Positions 8,663-17,284 of a stretch of 64,000 bases of DNA are shown here, piece by piece; position 1 is the stretch's first letter, and every line of letters starts with the position of its first letter. The notes under the pieces are model-generated. The model searched no databases and was not told the origin of the DNA. It saw only the letters and a program-made list of their open reading frames with translations. Location of the stretch: contig NZ_PVBM01000002.1 in the NCBI RefSeq assembly GCF_002968575.1, positions 186,001-250,000 of the forward strand, written 5' to 3'. A program made the translations under genes and the position numbers. This DNA comes from Neorhizobium huautlense. Its GTDB lineage: Bacteria > Pseudomonadota > Alphaproteobacteria > Rhizobiales > Rhizobiaceae.

Positions 8663-8893
8663 CTAGCCGCTATGAAGCAATTCGCATTCGATGGTGGTGC
8701 CGTTTTGCCGCGCCCGCTCGGCAAGCGTTGAACGCAGGGGTTTTGAAAAGCCGAGCGCCGCAAGGGCTATCAGCTCCGGGTCTTCACTCGAAACGTGGAC
8801 ATTTTCGGCAGCCTTGCTTGCCGGTGGAGCGTGATCTTGCCACACGCCATCTTGCACCGGCGGCGATGCCGGCGGATATTCCCCTAAACGCAT
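8663..8893 (-). pseudogene. N-terminal part of the membrane glycosyltransferase, separated by an amber codon
   Basis: Seventy-six codons from the ATG at 8893 end at TAG (8665-8663). The frame then continues without any shift as V-E-E-D-A-Y-Y-G-A into the 555-residue glycosyltransferase. The last residues before the stop (LAERARQNGTTIECELLHSG) and the first after it (VEEDAYYGAMARFLRLPF) together form the usual helix-turn pattern of the MshEN/T2SSE N-terminal domain, in which a leucine is common at the stop position (GLV). A TTG to TAG change would explain it. A sequencing error is the alternative. Confidence 0.75.
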
Positions 8894-8953
8894 GACTCTG
8901 CTACACCGCCCGCAAGCGGACGCCCCAACCTTGTCCCGATCTGGATCATAGCG

Positions 8954-9838
8954 ATGCGTCTTCTGATTGCATGCCCGAATATTAAGGGGTTCTTCACCAT
9001 TTTGCAGCTTTGCCTTGCGGCGGGCGCATTGTTCGTCTTTCTCGTGTCGAGCCATGCGGCTCGCGCGGACGATGGGCTGCCGTTGATGTTCGATGCGCGC
9101 GAGCGTCTCCCGCGGCCGGATCTTTCCAGCCTCGTCCGGCTGAGGATACTGACGACAATCGACTTTCCTCCGTTCAACTTTGCCGATCAGACAGGTCGGC
9201 TCGCCGGTTTCAATGTCGATCTAGCCCGCGAAATCTGCGCTGAGTTGAAGATCGAGGCGAAGTGCCAGATCCAGGCGCTGCCGTTCGAGGAACTGGAAAA
9301 GACGCTGGAAAGCGGGGCAGGCGAGGCGGTGATGGCCGGCGTCGCGGTTACGCCGGATCGGCGCCGGCGGTTTTCGTTTTCGAGGCCTTATCTCGGCGTG
9401 CCGGCTCGCTTTGCCCGCAACCTCGCCGCCAAGATCGACGGCGACACGGCTGCGGCGCTTGCCGGCAAGCCGGTCGGCGTGGTCGAGGGAACGGCCCATC
9501 AGGTGATGCTGAAAGCCTTCTTCCCGAAGGTCACGATCATCCCGTTCGACAGCCATGAGATGATGCTGGAGGCATTGAAGGCCGGCAAGGTGGATGCCGT
9601 GTTTTCCGATGGCCTGAGACTGCCCTTCTGGGTTGCGGGAGAAATGTCGGCAAAATGCTGCGCGCTCTTTGACGGCCCCTATCTTTCGGAAAAGTTCCTC
9701 GGCGAGGCGCTGACCGTCATGTTCCGCAAGAACGATCCCTTGCTTGTTGCGGCTTTCGACCACGCTCTCGGCGCGCTCTCCCGCAATGGACGCTTGCAGG
9801 ACATCTACCTGCGGTATTTTCCGAATGGGCTTTATTGA
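8954..9838 (+). CDS. Periplasmic amino-acid-type substrate-binding protein
   Basis: A 294-residue family 3 (SBP_bac_3) binding protein. A signal peptide is visible (hydrophobic core about residues 12-33, likely cleavage after SHAARA at 38). The mature protein starts the typical fold with LRILTTIDFPPFNF, then GFNVDLAREIC and the hinge signature VMAGVAVTPDRRRRFSFSRPY, and it ends in SRNGRLQDIYLRYF. No permease or ATPase gene is beside it, so it either serves a transporter encoded elsewhere or acts as a solitary sensor-type binding protein. It is divergent from the broken glycosyltransferase gene with only 60 bp between their starts. Confidence 0.88.
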   Translation: MRLLIACPNIKGFFTILQLCLAAGALFVFLVSSHAARADDGLPLMFDARERLPRPDLSSLVRLRILTTIDFPPFNFADQTGRLAGFNVDLAREICAELKIEAKCQIQALPFEELEKTLESGAGEAVMAGVAVTPDRRRRFSFSRPYLGVPARFARNLAAKIDGDTAAALAGKPVGVVEGTAHQVMLKAFFPKVTIIPFDSHEMMLEALKAGKVDAVFSDGLRLPFWVAGEMSAKCCALFDGPYLSEKFLGEALTVMFRKNDPLLVAAFDHALGALSRNGRLQDIYLRYFPNGLY

Positions 9839-9868
9839 GGGGAATTCTTTCCTAGCGGTTCGCCATGC

Positions 9869-10534
9869 CTATTGGCTCGCCCAGATGATGCGTGCCATCC
9901 AGTCCACTTCCGAAAGATCGAAGCTGCGGTTCGGATGCTCGGGATTGAGCGACATCAGCTCGACCGTCCGGGCCGTCTGGCGCGAGAGAACCTTGGCCAT
10001 GACTTCGCCCTCGCGGGTTTTCAGGACGACGCGGTCGCCGCGCCGCACCTGTGCGCCCGGTTCCACGATGAGCACATCGCCGTCGCGATAAAGCGGCATC
10101 ATCGACTCGCCCTGGACTTCAAGCGCATAGACGCCGGCCTTGCGCGAAGGGTCGATCGGGAACTCCACCACATCCCAGCCCTGGCCGGCAGGAAAGCCGC
10201 CGTCGTCGAAAAAACCACCCGCACCCGCTTGAGCAAAGCCGAGGAGCGGGATGGTGCCCCCCTGCGGCGGGAAATTGCCTTCCGGAAATGCCGAACGGCT
10301 GGAGGAGGTCGGCAGATAGCTCATGAACTGGTCTACCGTCGCCCCCGTCGCCTCCAGCACCTTGGCGATCGATTCCGTCGAAGGCCAGCGCAGGCGCCCG
10401 TCCGGCCCGAGCCGCTTCGACTTGTTGAAGGATGTCGGATCCAGGCCGGCACGCCGCGCAAGGCCCGACGGTGTCAGTTGATGGCGTTGGGCCAGCGTAT
10501 CGATCGCGTTCCAGATCGTTTCATGTGACAGCAT
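9869..10534 (-). CDS. Helix-turn-helix transcriptional regulator with S24 (LexA-like) domain
   Basis: A 221-residue CI/LexA-type regulator. The N-terminal XRE helix-turn-helix covers about residues 8-70 (HQLTPSGLARRAGLDPTSFNKSKR, WPSTESIAKVLEATG). The C-terminal S24 domain has the catalytic serine in GESMMP (Ser144), the catalytic lysine in VMAKVL (Lys181), and an Ala-Gly pair at 103-104 that could be the self-cleavage site. The family represses genes until activated RecA or another signal triggers self-cleavage. It stands alone, with no prophage genes next to it, so it is probably a host stress regulator. Confidence 0.88.
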   Translation of the reverse strand: MLSHETIWNAIDTLAQRHQLTPSGLARRAGLDPTSFNKSKRLGPDGRLRWPSTESIAKVLEATGATVDQFMSYLPTSSSRSAFPEGNFPPQGGTIPLLGFAQAGAGGFFDDGGFPAGQGWDVVEFPIDPSRKAGVYALEVQGESMMPLYRDGDVLIVEPGAQVRRGDRVVLKTREGEVMAKVLSRQTARTVELMSLNPEHPNRSFDLSEVDWMARIIWASQ

Positions 10535-10721
10535 TTTGCCCGTACCCGGCGCGCGAGACAGGGCCGGACAAACCGGCGCTCGGCGGCACCCCTTCGATCA
10601 ATCTCTCCACGGCCTTCAGGCTGCATGACAGCAAGCCCAGACACCCCGGATTTTAACGGAGGGCGGGCCTCGCGTAAAGAGAGGGAAGGAATAAAATCCT
10701 GCGATATGGATGAGGCTGGCG

Positions 10722-11369
10722 CTAGGCCACCAGGGCCATGTTGATCTTGCCGAGCTTGATCACCGCCTGCGTCCGGCTGTCGACGTTGAGCTTCAGCAGG
10801 ATTGCCGAAACATGCGCCTTGATGGTCGCCTCCGAGACGCCGAGTTCGTAAGCGATCTGCTTGTTCAGCAAGCCTTCGCCGAGCATGGTCAGCACCCGAC
10901 TCTGCTGCGGCGTGAGCGTTTTCAGCCGGTCCATGAGTTCGGCAAGGCCGGGATCTTCTTCAGGCTGGGTGGAATCGCCCTTTGGCGCCCAGATATCGCC
11001 CTCGAGAACCGCCTGAACGCCGGCCCGGATGTCGTCAAGGCCGGAGGATTTCGAAATGAAACCCGAGGCTCCCAGTTCCAGGGCGCGGCGTATCGTGGTG
11101 CCGTCGTCGCTCGCCGAGACGATAACGATCGGCAGGCCGGAGAATTCCGCCCGCAGCGACATCAGCCCGGAAAAACCGCTAACGCCCGGCATTGCCAGGT
11201 CGAGCAGCATCAGGTCGGCCTCCGGATTGGAATCGGCGGCACGCCGCGCGGCTTCGAAATCGCCCGCCTCGATGATCAGGACTTTTTCTGCGATCCCCTG
11301 AACAGCCTGGCGCAGGGCGCCGCGAAACAGCGGATGGTCGTCAGCGATGATAATTGTAAGTGTCTGCAT
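10722..11369 (-). CDS. NarL/LuxR-type response regulator
   Basis: A 215-residue two-component regulator. The receiver domain (about 1-120) has the acidic pocket IIIADDHPLFR, the phospho-acceptor Asp57 in LLDLAMPG, and the switch residues in IVIVSASDDG and GFISKSS. The C-terminal LuxR helix-turn-helix (about 145-210) contains LTPQQSRVLTMLGEGLLNKQIAYELGVSEATIKAHV. The start at the ATG at 11369 follows a strong GGGAGGGA site; an upstream in-frame ATG (11393) would place that site inside the gene. No histidine kinase is adjacent. The LuxR type and lack of partner recall CrbR/ErdR-like regulators that pair with SSS-fused kinases such as the one at 59324-62839, but this link is inference. Confidence 0.9.
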   Translation of the reverse strand: MQTLTIIIADDHPLFRGALRQAVQGIAEKVLIIEAGDFEAARRAADSNPEADLMLLDLAMPGVSGFSGLMSLRAEFSGLPIVIVSASDDGTTIRRALELGASGFISKSSGLDDIRAGVQAVLEGDIWAPKGDSTQPEEDPGLAELMDRLKTLTPQQSRVLTMLGEGLLNKQIAYELGVSEATIKAHVSAILLKLNVDSRTQAVIKLGKINMALVA

Positions 11370-11456
11370 TCCCACGCTCCCTCCCAAGAGCATAGTTGTG
11401 CCTCTGTATCTTCGAAAGTTGTAAACCTCCGGAGCGACGGAAACAAGTGCGGGAAT

Positions 11457-11864
11457 TCACGTACGATTTGGTTGAGGTTTGTCCGCTTCCCGCTCGTCGA
11501 TGAATTCGCCGACGATCGCCATGAAACGCCGCATGAACTTCTCCATGATGGAGAGAGACTTGTCCACTTCCTCGTCGGTGGGCAGTGCCGTCGGCGGCGT
11601 CTGGCTCAGCCGCTCCTCAAGCGACGTCACCCTCTTTTCCAGTCTGTCGAGTTCCTCTTCGTAAGCTGCCCGCTCGTCCGGCTGCATGCGGCAGGTCAGC
11701 GTCCCGTTTTCCTCGCGGCAAAGCGTCATGGCGCCGGTCTGCGTATCGAGCCGAACGACGCCGCTTTCGGTCCGTTCCAGCTGAAAACGGTTCTGCTGCG
11801 GCGCCTGGGCGTAGGAGGCCGCGGGAATGACGAGTGCCACGGTGAATAGTGTCAGAACCTTCAT
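11457..11864 (-). CDS. Secreted hypothetical protein with coiled coil
   Basis: A 135-residue protein that I do not recognise as a named family. A signal peptide is clear (KVLTLFTVALVIPAASYA, cleavage before QAPQQ). The mature part begins with a segment that repeats short polar strands around two cysteines (MTLCREENGTLTCRM), suggesting a small disulfide-bonded domain. It continues with a helical heptad region (DERAAYEEELDRLEKRVTSL) and an amphipathic C-terminal stretch (SIMEKFMRRFMAIVGEF). The start is set at the ATG at 11864, with GAGGA upstream; the longer frame to 11942 lacks sense upstream of the signal peptide. It is convergent with nothing and divergent from the DUF952/pyrD operon. Confidence 0.78.
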   Translation of the reverse strand: MKVLTLFTVALVIPAASYAQAPQQNRFQLERTESGVVRLDTQTGAMTLCREENGTLTCRMQPDERAAYEEELDRLEKRVTSLEERLSQTPPTALPTDEEVDKSLSIMEKFMRRFMAIVGEFIDEREADKPQPNRT

Positions 11865-11940
11865 CTTTTGGTCCTCCTCAGGTGGACAAGCGCCGGGCTT
11901 TGCGGCAAACGCACCGATTATAACAGATACTCGAGAGTTC

Positions 11941-12291
11941 ATGATGACGGATATGGTGTATAAGATCGTGCCGGAAACGCTCTGGCGCCAGGCGAAGGGT
12001 AGCGGTGTCTTCGACGGCGCGGGTATCGATCTCCAGGACGGCTACATCCATTTGTCAACCGGGCCTCAGGCCAGAGAGACGGCCCGGCTGCATTTTGCCG
12101 GCGTTGCGGGCCTTGTCCTGGTGGCCGTCAACGCGGCGGAGCTTGGCGAGGCGCTGAAATACGAGCCCTCGCGCGGGGGTGACCTCTTCCCGCATCTTTA
12201 CGCCAAGCTGCCTTTTTCGGCCGTGCTTTGGGAAATGCCGCTGCTGATCGGCGCAGACGGCGTGCATGCCTTTCCGGAGAAGATGCCATGA
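11941..12291 (+). CDS. DUF952 domain protein
   Basis: A 116-residue soluble protein that matches the DUF952 family over its length: the opening VYKIVPETLWRQA, DGYIHLSTGPQARETA (the conserved HLS), LVLVAVNAAELG, and FPHLYAKLPFSAV. Family members resemble small ADP-ribosyltransferase-like folds in structure predictions, but no activity is established. It overlaps pyrD by four bases (ATGA), so the two are translationally coupled. Two adjacent ATG codons (11941, 11944) could serve as the start. Confidence 0.88.
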   Translation: MMTDMVYKIVPETLWRQAKGSGVFDGAGIDLQDGYIHLSTGPQARETARLHFAGVAGLVLVAVNAAELGEALKYEPSRGGDLFPHLYAKLPFSAVLWEMPLLIGADGVHAFPEKMP

Positions 12292-13379
12292 TCGGTCCAT
12301 TTGCCGGGCTTGCCTCACGTGGCCTTTTCGTCTTCGACCCGGAAACGGCACATGGCCTGTCGATCACGGCATTGAAGACGGGCCTCGTACCCACCTGCCG
12401 TATCGCGAACGATCCACGTCTTGCCCAGACGATTGCCGGGATCACCTTTCCGAACCCTCTCGGCCTTGCCGCCGGTTACGACAAGAATGCCGAAGTGCCG
12501 GATGCGATGCTGAAGCTCGGTTTCGGTTTCACCGAAGTGGGCACCGTGACGCCGAAACCTCAAGCAGGCAACGACAAGCCGCGCATCTTCCGCCTGGTGG
12601 AGGACCGCGGCGTCATCAACCGGCTCGGCTTCAACAACGAGGGGCATGAGGCTGCCTTCGCCAGGCTTTCGGCGCGGCACAATGCCCCGGGGATCGTTGG
12701 CGTCAATATCGGCGCCAACAAGGATACCGCCGATCGCGTGGCCGACTACGTCGCGGGCATTCGAAAGTTTTACGCGCTCGCCACCTATTTCACTGTCAAC
12801 ATCTCCTCTCCGAACACGCCGGGCCTGCGCGACCTGCAGGCCCGCGACAGCCTGAAGACGCTGCTGGAAGCCGTGCTTGCGGCGCGGGCGGAAGAGGGGC
12901 TGCGGTATGGACGAACCGTGCCGGTCTTTCTGAAGATCGCGCCCGATCTGACGGAGGAGGGGTTGGACGATATTGCCTCCGAAGCGACCTCCCATCCGCT
13001 GGACGGCCTGATCGTTTCCAACACCACGCTTTCCCGCGACGGGCTGAAGGATCAGATCCAGGCGAAAGAAGCGGGCGGTCTTTCCGGCGTGCCGCTCTTC
13101 AAACGGTCGACGGTCATGCTTGCCAAGATGCGCAAACGCGTCGGCCCGGCTCTGCCGATTATCGGGGTGGGTGGGGTTTCCAGTGCGACGGACGCCTTGG
13201 AAAAAATCCGCGCCGGCGCGGACCTGGTGCAGCTTTATTCCTGCATGGTTTATGAAGGCCCCAGCCTGCCGGCAACAATCCTGAAGGGCCTCTCGTCGCT
13301 TCTCGACCGGGAAAAGCTCTCCTCGATCCGGGAAATCCGCGACACCCGTCTCGATCAGTGGGCGGCGGAAAAGCTCTGA
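12288..13379 (+). CDS. pyrD: Dihydroorotate dehydrogenase (quinone), class 2
   Basis: A 363-residue membrane-associated flavoprotein that oxidises dihydroorotate to orotate with quinone in pyrimidine synthesis. Seen: the class 2 N-terminal membrane-contact helix (GLASRGLFVFDPETAHGLSI), the FMN barrel beginning NPLGLAAGYDKNAE, GTVTPKPQAGN, the catalytic serine region VNISSPNTPGLRDLQ, SNTTLSR, and IGVGGVSSATDALEKI with QLYSCMVYEGP at the phosphate site. The start overlaps the stop of the DUF952 gene. The last 25 bases overlap the end of the convergent MATE gene. Confidence 0.97.
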   Translation: MIGPFAGLASRGLFVFDPETAHGLSITALKTGLVPTCRIANDPRLAQTIAGITFPNPLGLAAGYDKNAEVPDAMLKLGFGFTEVGTVTPKPQAGNDKPRIFRLVEDRGVINRLGFNNEGHEAAFARLSARHNAPGIVGVNIGANKDTADRVADYVAGIRKFYALATYFTVNISSPNTPGLRDLQARDSLKTLLEAVLAARAEEGLRYGRTVPVFLKIAPDLTEEGLDDIASEATSHPLDGLIVSNTTLSRDGLKDQIQAKEAGGLSGVPLFKRSTVMLAKMRKRVGPALPIIGVGGVSSATDALEKIRAGADLVQLYSCMVYEGPSLPATILKGLSSLLDREKLSSIREIRDTRLDQWAAEKL

Positions 13380-14707
13380 CGCGCCTTGCGCGGCACCATT
13401 GCCGCGAGAAAGATGCCGCGCATCAGCAGGAAGAGGTTGAGCGACAGCCAGAGCCCGTGATTGCCGAAAAGCGGCACGAGCGCGGCGAGCGCTAAACAAT
13501 ATCCGGCGAAGGAGGCGAGCATCATGTTGCGCATCTCCCGTGACCATGTGGCGCCGATGAAGACGCCGTCCATCTGGAAGGCCAGCACGCCGGTCAAACC
13601 CGTCAATGCCGCCCATCCGAGATAGCTGTAGGCCGTCTGCCGCACGTCTTCGGACGTCGTCAGCATGTCGATAATCGGCTGCCCGAAGAGAATGAAGAAC
13701 AGTCCGACGGCGCCCGCCATGGCGAAGGACCAGAGGCCGGTCAGCTTCAGCGCACGGTCGAAGGAAGGACGATACCGCGCCCCGACCGCCCTGCCGGCCA
13801 GCTGTTCGGCAGCCCCCGCTAGACCGTCCAGGAAGAAGGCAGACAGCATGAAGACGTTCATCAGCACGGCGTTGGCGGCGAGCGTCACGGCGCCGAAGCT
13901 GGATCCGACGCGTGTCAGCAGCGCAAATGCGCCGTTCAATATCAGTGATCGGATCAGGATATCGGCATTGAGGTGGAAGAGCTGTTTGAGCTTGGCCGCG
14001 TCGAAGATGTCCACACGGCTCGGCCGATGGACAGCAGAAAACTGCCGGCTGACGATCAGGAAGCCGATCACGACCGCCGCGGTTTCGGCAAGCGCGGTTC
14101 CCCAGGCCACTCCGGCAATACCCCAGCCGAGACCGAGGCCAAGAAAGATCGAAAGCATGATGTTCGTGCCGTTGAGAATGATTTGCAGGACAAGGCCCAG
14201 CAAGCCCTGGCCGCGCCCGAGCACATAGCCGAGGATCGCGAAATTGGCGAAGGTCGCGGGGCTGGTCAGCACGCGGATCCTGAAATATTGGCGTGTGACG
14301 TCAGCGACGGCGGGATCGCTGGTCATCAGCTCCGGCGCGAAAGCGAGGATCAGCGGAGAAAGCGCCAGCATGACGAAGCCGAGCCCGAATGCGCTAAGAA
14401 GCGCTCGCCAGAACACCGCCTGCTGTTCGCGATGGTCGCCACGGCCGAAAGCCTGAGCGACGAGACCGGTGGTGGACGTGCGCAGGAAGCTTAAGCTGCC
14501 ATAGATGAGGTCGAAGAGGATTGCGCCGATCGCCAGCCCGGCGAGCGCCTCGGCCTTTCCGAACTGGCCGACGACCGCGGTATCCGTAAGCCCGAGCAGC
14601 GGGGTCGTGAGAAAGCCGAGCGTCATCGGGATCGCGATGCCGAGTACCAGCCGGTGCGTCACGTCGAACGGCTTTGCGGCCTGCCCTTCTGGTCCGCGGC
14701 CATCCAT
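13355..14707 (-). CDS. MATE family efflux transporter (DinF-like)
   Basis: A 450-residue inner-membrane transporter with about twelve hydrophobic helices in two related halves. The first half contains the family region PMTLGFLTTPLLGLTDTAVVGQFG, and an AEQLAGRAVGARYR segment follows the seventh helix. MATE proteins export cationic drugs or metabolites using H+ or Na+. The sequence pattern fits the DinF branch. The gene is convergent with pyrD (25-bp overlap of the 3' ends) and is followed on the same strand, upstream in the direction of transcription, by the CAP lipoprotein gene with a 3-bp gap, so the CAP gene, DUF6460 gene and this one probably form one transcript. Confidence 0.93.
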   Translation of the reverse strand: MDGRGPEGQAAKPFDVTHRLVLGIAIPMTLGFLTTPLLGLTDTAVVGQFGKAEALAGLAIGAILFDLIYGSLSFLRTSTTGLVAQAFGRGDHREQQAVFWRALLSAFGLGFVMLALSPLILAFAPELMTSDPAVADVTRQYFRIRVLTSPATFANFAILGYVLGRGQGLLGLVLQIILNGTNIMLSIFLGLGLGWGIAGVAWGTALAETAAVVIGFLIVSRQFSAVHRPSRVDIFDAAKLKQLFHLNADILIRSLILNGAFALLTRVGSSFGAVTLAANAVLMNVFMLSAFFLDGLAGAAEQLAGRAVGARYRPSFDRALKLTGLWSFAMAGAVGLFFILFGQPIIDMLTTSEDVRQTAYSYLGWAALTGLTGVLAFQMDGVFIGATWSREMRNMMLASFAGYCLALAALVPLFGNHGLWLSLNLFLLMRGIFLAAMVPRKARQSFSAAH

Positions 14708-14710
14708 CGC

Positions 14711-15196
14711 CTAACCCGAAAGGACCATGGCCCAATAGGTGCGGCTGTCATCGGCGCGCGCCACGGCGACGCCGAGCCCCCTGAAGGAACCGAGCATGTT
14801 TTCGAGATGCTTGGGAGAGTCGATCCAGGCCTGCACGGCTGCGTTTACCGAATCCTGGCCGCTGGCGATGTTTTCGGCGGCGGGCAGCGCCACGTCATTG
14901 CGCTTCATGCGCGAGCCGAAGTCGTCGCCGAAGCCGATCAGGTGTTTCATCTTCTCGGCTTTTGCCATGCGGATAGCGTGCTGGGAGGCAGCCTTGCGTG
15001 CAGGCGTATCGAGGGTCAGTGCCGCCAGACCGCGGCTTTGTCTCAGCTTGTTGACCATCGGCAGCGCCGCTTCCGTTTCGTCCTCGGCGCCTGCGGTCGG
15101 GGTGAGAACAGATGTCGTGGAACAGCCGGCGAGCAGCAGGCCCATTCCTGACATCATGAGGAAACCCCGGCGGGAGGAAATATAGAGGTCGGTCAT
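14711..15196 (-). CDS. CAP (SCP/PR-1) domain lipoprotein
   Basis: A 161-residue secreted lipoprotein. The N-terminus has twin arginines (SSRRGFLMMSG) and a lipobox LLLAGC, with the lipidated cysteine at about 25. The rest is a CAP domain: LRQSRGLAALTLD, AASQHAIRMAKAEKMKH, ENIASGQDSVNAAVQAWIDSPKHLENML (the conserved ENIA...W..S..H..N) and the closing YWAMVLSG. CAP proteins bind lipids or act in the envelope; the specific role is unknown. It lies 3 bp from the MATE gene and 1 bp from the DUF6460 gene on the same strand. Confidence 0.9.
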   Translation of the reverse strand: MTDLYISSRRGFLMMSGMGLLLAGCSTTSVLTPTAGAEDETEAALPMVNKLRQSRGLAALTLDTPARKAASQHAIRMAKAEKMKHLIGFGDDFGSRMKRNDVALPAAENIASGQDSVNAAVQAWIDSPKHLENMLGSFRGLGVAVARADDSRTYWAMVLSG

Positions 15197-15197
15197 G

Positions 15198-15464
15198 TCA
15201 GCGGCGGTAGCTCAACAGGCGCAGGATGACGAAGATCGGAATGACGACGATGGCGCCCAGCACCAGATAGTTGCCGACCCGGCCGAGAGCCCGGAAACCG
15301 TTGTACCAGAGGTCCAGGAACCAGTAGCGGACCGTATCGACGATATTGTCCGGCGTGAAGCCAAAAAACGCCAGTACGAACCCTACGATGAGGCACACGA
15401 CGATCAGCTTGATGATCGTGCGACCCGGCGTATCGCCCAGGAACCTGTTCATCCCGTCCGCCAT
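15198..15464 (-). CDS. DUF6460 domain membrane protein
   Basis: An 88-residue inner-membrane protein of the kind annotated as DUF6460 in Rhizobiales. Two membrane helices are visible (about 15-35, IIKLIVVCLIVGFVLAFFG, and 62-82, YLVLGAIVVIPIFVILRLL), separated by a loop rich in aromatics (WFLDLWYNGF). The start is placed at the ATG at 15464 (MADGMNRFLG); a second ATG 12 bases on is equally possible. The frame can be extended upstream to 15599, but that extension is basic, cysteine-containing and overlaps the methyltransferase start region. No function is known. Confidence 0.82.
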   Translation of the reverse strand: MADGMNRFLGDTPGRTIIKLIVVCLIVGFVLAFFGFTPDNIVDTVRYWFLDLWYNGFRALGRVGNYLVLGAIVVIPIFVILRLLSYRR

Positions 15465-15597
15465 CCTTGTCTGTCTCCGAATTGCCTGAAACGCATACCC
15501 GCGGCTCGTCTGCGCCGCAAGCGCCTTGGCCTCCTCAAATAGAACTTGAGTTTTTTTGTGGCTTCGGCAAAGAACCCGCGACCCTTGGGAGCCGATC

Positions 15598-16527
15598 ATG
15601 TCCGCCAGCCAGTTCTCCTCCGGCGATGTGATCGCCGACCGCCGCGCCGACTATGCCCGCATGTTGGCGGAGGCGGGCGATTTCGCCGCCGCCGCGGAAC
15701 TCGTGGAACAGGCCCTGGAACTCGTCCCCGGCTGGGCCGCGGGCTGGTTCCGGCTCGGCGAATATCGTGAGAAGGCCACACTTGCGACCGCCGCGGACGC
15801 ATATCGGCAGGCGCTCGATCTCCAGCCAGACGACATCTTCGGCGCAAGATTGAAGCTCGCGCTGCTCGGCGCCGAGGAAATGCCGGCCCAGCCCCCGAGC
15901 CGTTATGTCGAGGGCCTGTTCGATGACTATGCCGACCGGTTTGATACGGCGCTTGTCGAGAGGCTAGAATATTCCGTGCCCGGCAAGCTCGCCGCTCTCG
16001 TCGCACCCCATGCGCCGTTCAGGAATACCGTCGATCTCGGTTGCGGCACGGGCCTTTTCGGTGCCGAAATCCGTGACAGGACGGAGCGCCTCGAGGGCTT
16101 CGACCTTTCCGGAAACATGCTTGCCAGGGCGGAGGCAAAGGGCCTCTATGACCATCTCGGCCAATCGGACCTCAGCCTTTCTCCGGACCTGTCCGGCCTT
16201 TTTTCCGGAAACCTTGCCCGGCATCGCGCCGATCTCGTTTCTGCCGCCGATGTGCTGATGTATCTCGGTTCGCTGGAAACCGTCTTCCCGCTGGTTCTCG
16301 AGCTTCTCTCATCCACGGGGCTCTTCGGTTTCTCCGTCGAGGATGCGGGCGAGAAGGGGTCTTACCTTCTCCGAGATTCGCTGCGTTACGCCCATTCCGA
16401 AACCTATATCCGGTCTCTGCTTCATCGCTACGGCTTCGAAATTCTCGCGTTGCAAAAGACCGCCATTCGCATGGACGCCGGCAAACCAATCGATGGCATC
16501 CTCTTTCTGTCGCGAAAGCTCGCCTGA
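15598..16527 (+). CDS. TPR-containing SAM-dependent methyltransferase
   Basis: A 309-residue soluble protein with two parts. The N-terminal 85 residues form about two tetratricopeptide helices pairs (AEAGDFAAAAELVEQALEL, AADAYRQALDLQPDD). The rest is a class I methyltransferase: motif I VDLGCGTGLFGAEI, then EGFDLSGNMLARA, SAADVLMYLG and FSVEDAG. The RYVEGLFDDYADRFD lead-in is typical of this predicted methyltransferase group. The substrate is unknown. The ATG at 15598 has GGGAG upstream. It is divergent from the DUF6460 gene. Confidence 0.9.
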   Translation: MSASQFSSGDVIADRRADYARMLAEAGDFAAAAELVEQALELVPGWAAGWFRLGEYREKATLATAADAYRQALDLQPDDIFGARLKLALLGAEEMPAQPPSRYVEGLFDDYADRFDTALVERLEYSVPGKLAALVAPHAPFRNTVDLGCGTGLFGAEIRDRTERLEGFDLSGNMLARAEAKGLYDHLGQSDLSLSPDLSGLFSGNLARHRADLVSAADVLMYLGSLETVFPLVLELLSSTGLFGFSVEDAGEKGSYLLRDSLRYAHSETYIRSLLHRYGFEILALQKTAIRMDAGKPIDGILFLSRKLA

Positions 16528-16615
16528 CCGAATGTTTCTTGCTTTTTTCGCAGCCGCCATATCCCCGCTTGAACGGGCTTGATGACGGTTTTATTGCAGT
16601 GCAATATCACCGCGA

Positions 16616-17284
16616 ATGAAGGGATCGGAATTGGCCGGGCAGCAGAAGCAGGTTCAGAGAAAAAACCTTGGGCTCTATAGCGCCGACCCGTCGCAGCACA
16701 CGCTCCTTGAGGACGGTCAGGGGCTTTTGACCGGCGCCATGGTTGCTGCCCTCGGCTTCTATTTCCTGAACAAGGTCGGCCTGCTCACCGGCGGCACTGC
16801 AGGCGTTGCTTTTCTTCTGCACTACGCCTTGGGTATTTCCTTCGGCCTCCTGTTCTTTATCGTCAACCTGCCGTTTTATTATCTTTCGTTTCGCCGGCTG
16901 GGGCTCTCCTTCTCGGTAAAGACCTTCGTCGCGATCGGGCTTGTCTCCGTGATCTCCGAGGTCGAGGGCCGCTTCTTTCTGATCGATTATCTACATCCCT
17001 TCTGGGCGGCTCTGCTCGGCGGGCTGCTTCTCGGCTATGGTCTCCTGGCGCTATACCGCCACCGGGCGAGCCTCGGTGGTGTCGGCATCCTGGCGATCTA
17101 CATCCAAGACCGGTTCGGCATCCAGGCCGGGCTGATCCAGCTTGCCTTCGACCTCTGCGTCATGCTCTGTGCCTTTGCGGTGGTCAGCCCGATGACCGTG
17201 GCCTGGTCGGTGGTCGGCGCTGTCGTTCTCAACCTCTTCTTGGCGATCAACCATCGCTCGGATCGCTATATCGTGGTGCGCTGA
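16616..17284 (+). CDS. YitT family membrane protein (first of tandem pair)
   Basis: A 222-residue inner-membrane protein of the YitT (DUF161) family with about five or six helices. Landmarks are LLTGGTAGVAFLLHYALG, SFGLLFFIVNLPFYYLSFRRLG, and LYRHRASLGGVGILAIYIQDRFG. The family is linked to transport, but the substrates are not known. It overlaps the next gene by one base (TGATG), and the two proteins align from end to end, so they arose by tandem duplication and may form a heteromer. Confidence 0.87.
   Translation: MKGSELAGQQKQVQRKNLGLYSADPSQHTLLEDGQGLLTGAMVAALGFYFLNKVGLLTGGTAGVAFLLHYALGISFGLLFFIVNLPFYYLSFRRLGLSFSVKTFVAIGLVSVISEVEGRFFLIDYLHPFWAALLGGLLLGYGLLALYRHRASLGGVGILAIYIQDRFGIQAGLIQLAFDLCVMLCAFAVVSPMTVAWSVVGAVVLNLFLAINHRSDRYIVVR

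Noticed and set aside
12315..13616. A 433-codon minus-strand open frame across pyrD
   Set aside because: It mirrors pyrD in the opposite strand and shows no protein-like pattern of its own.
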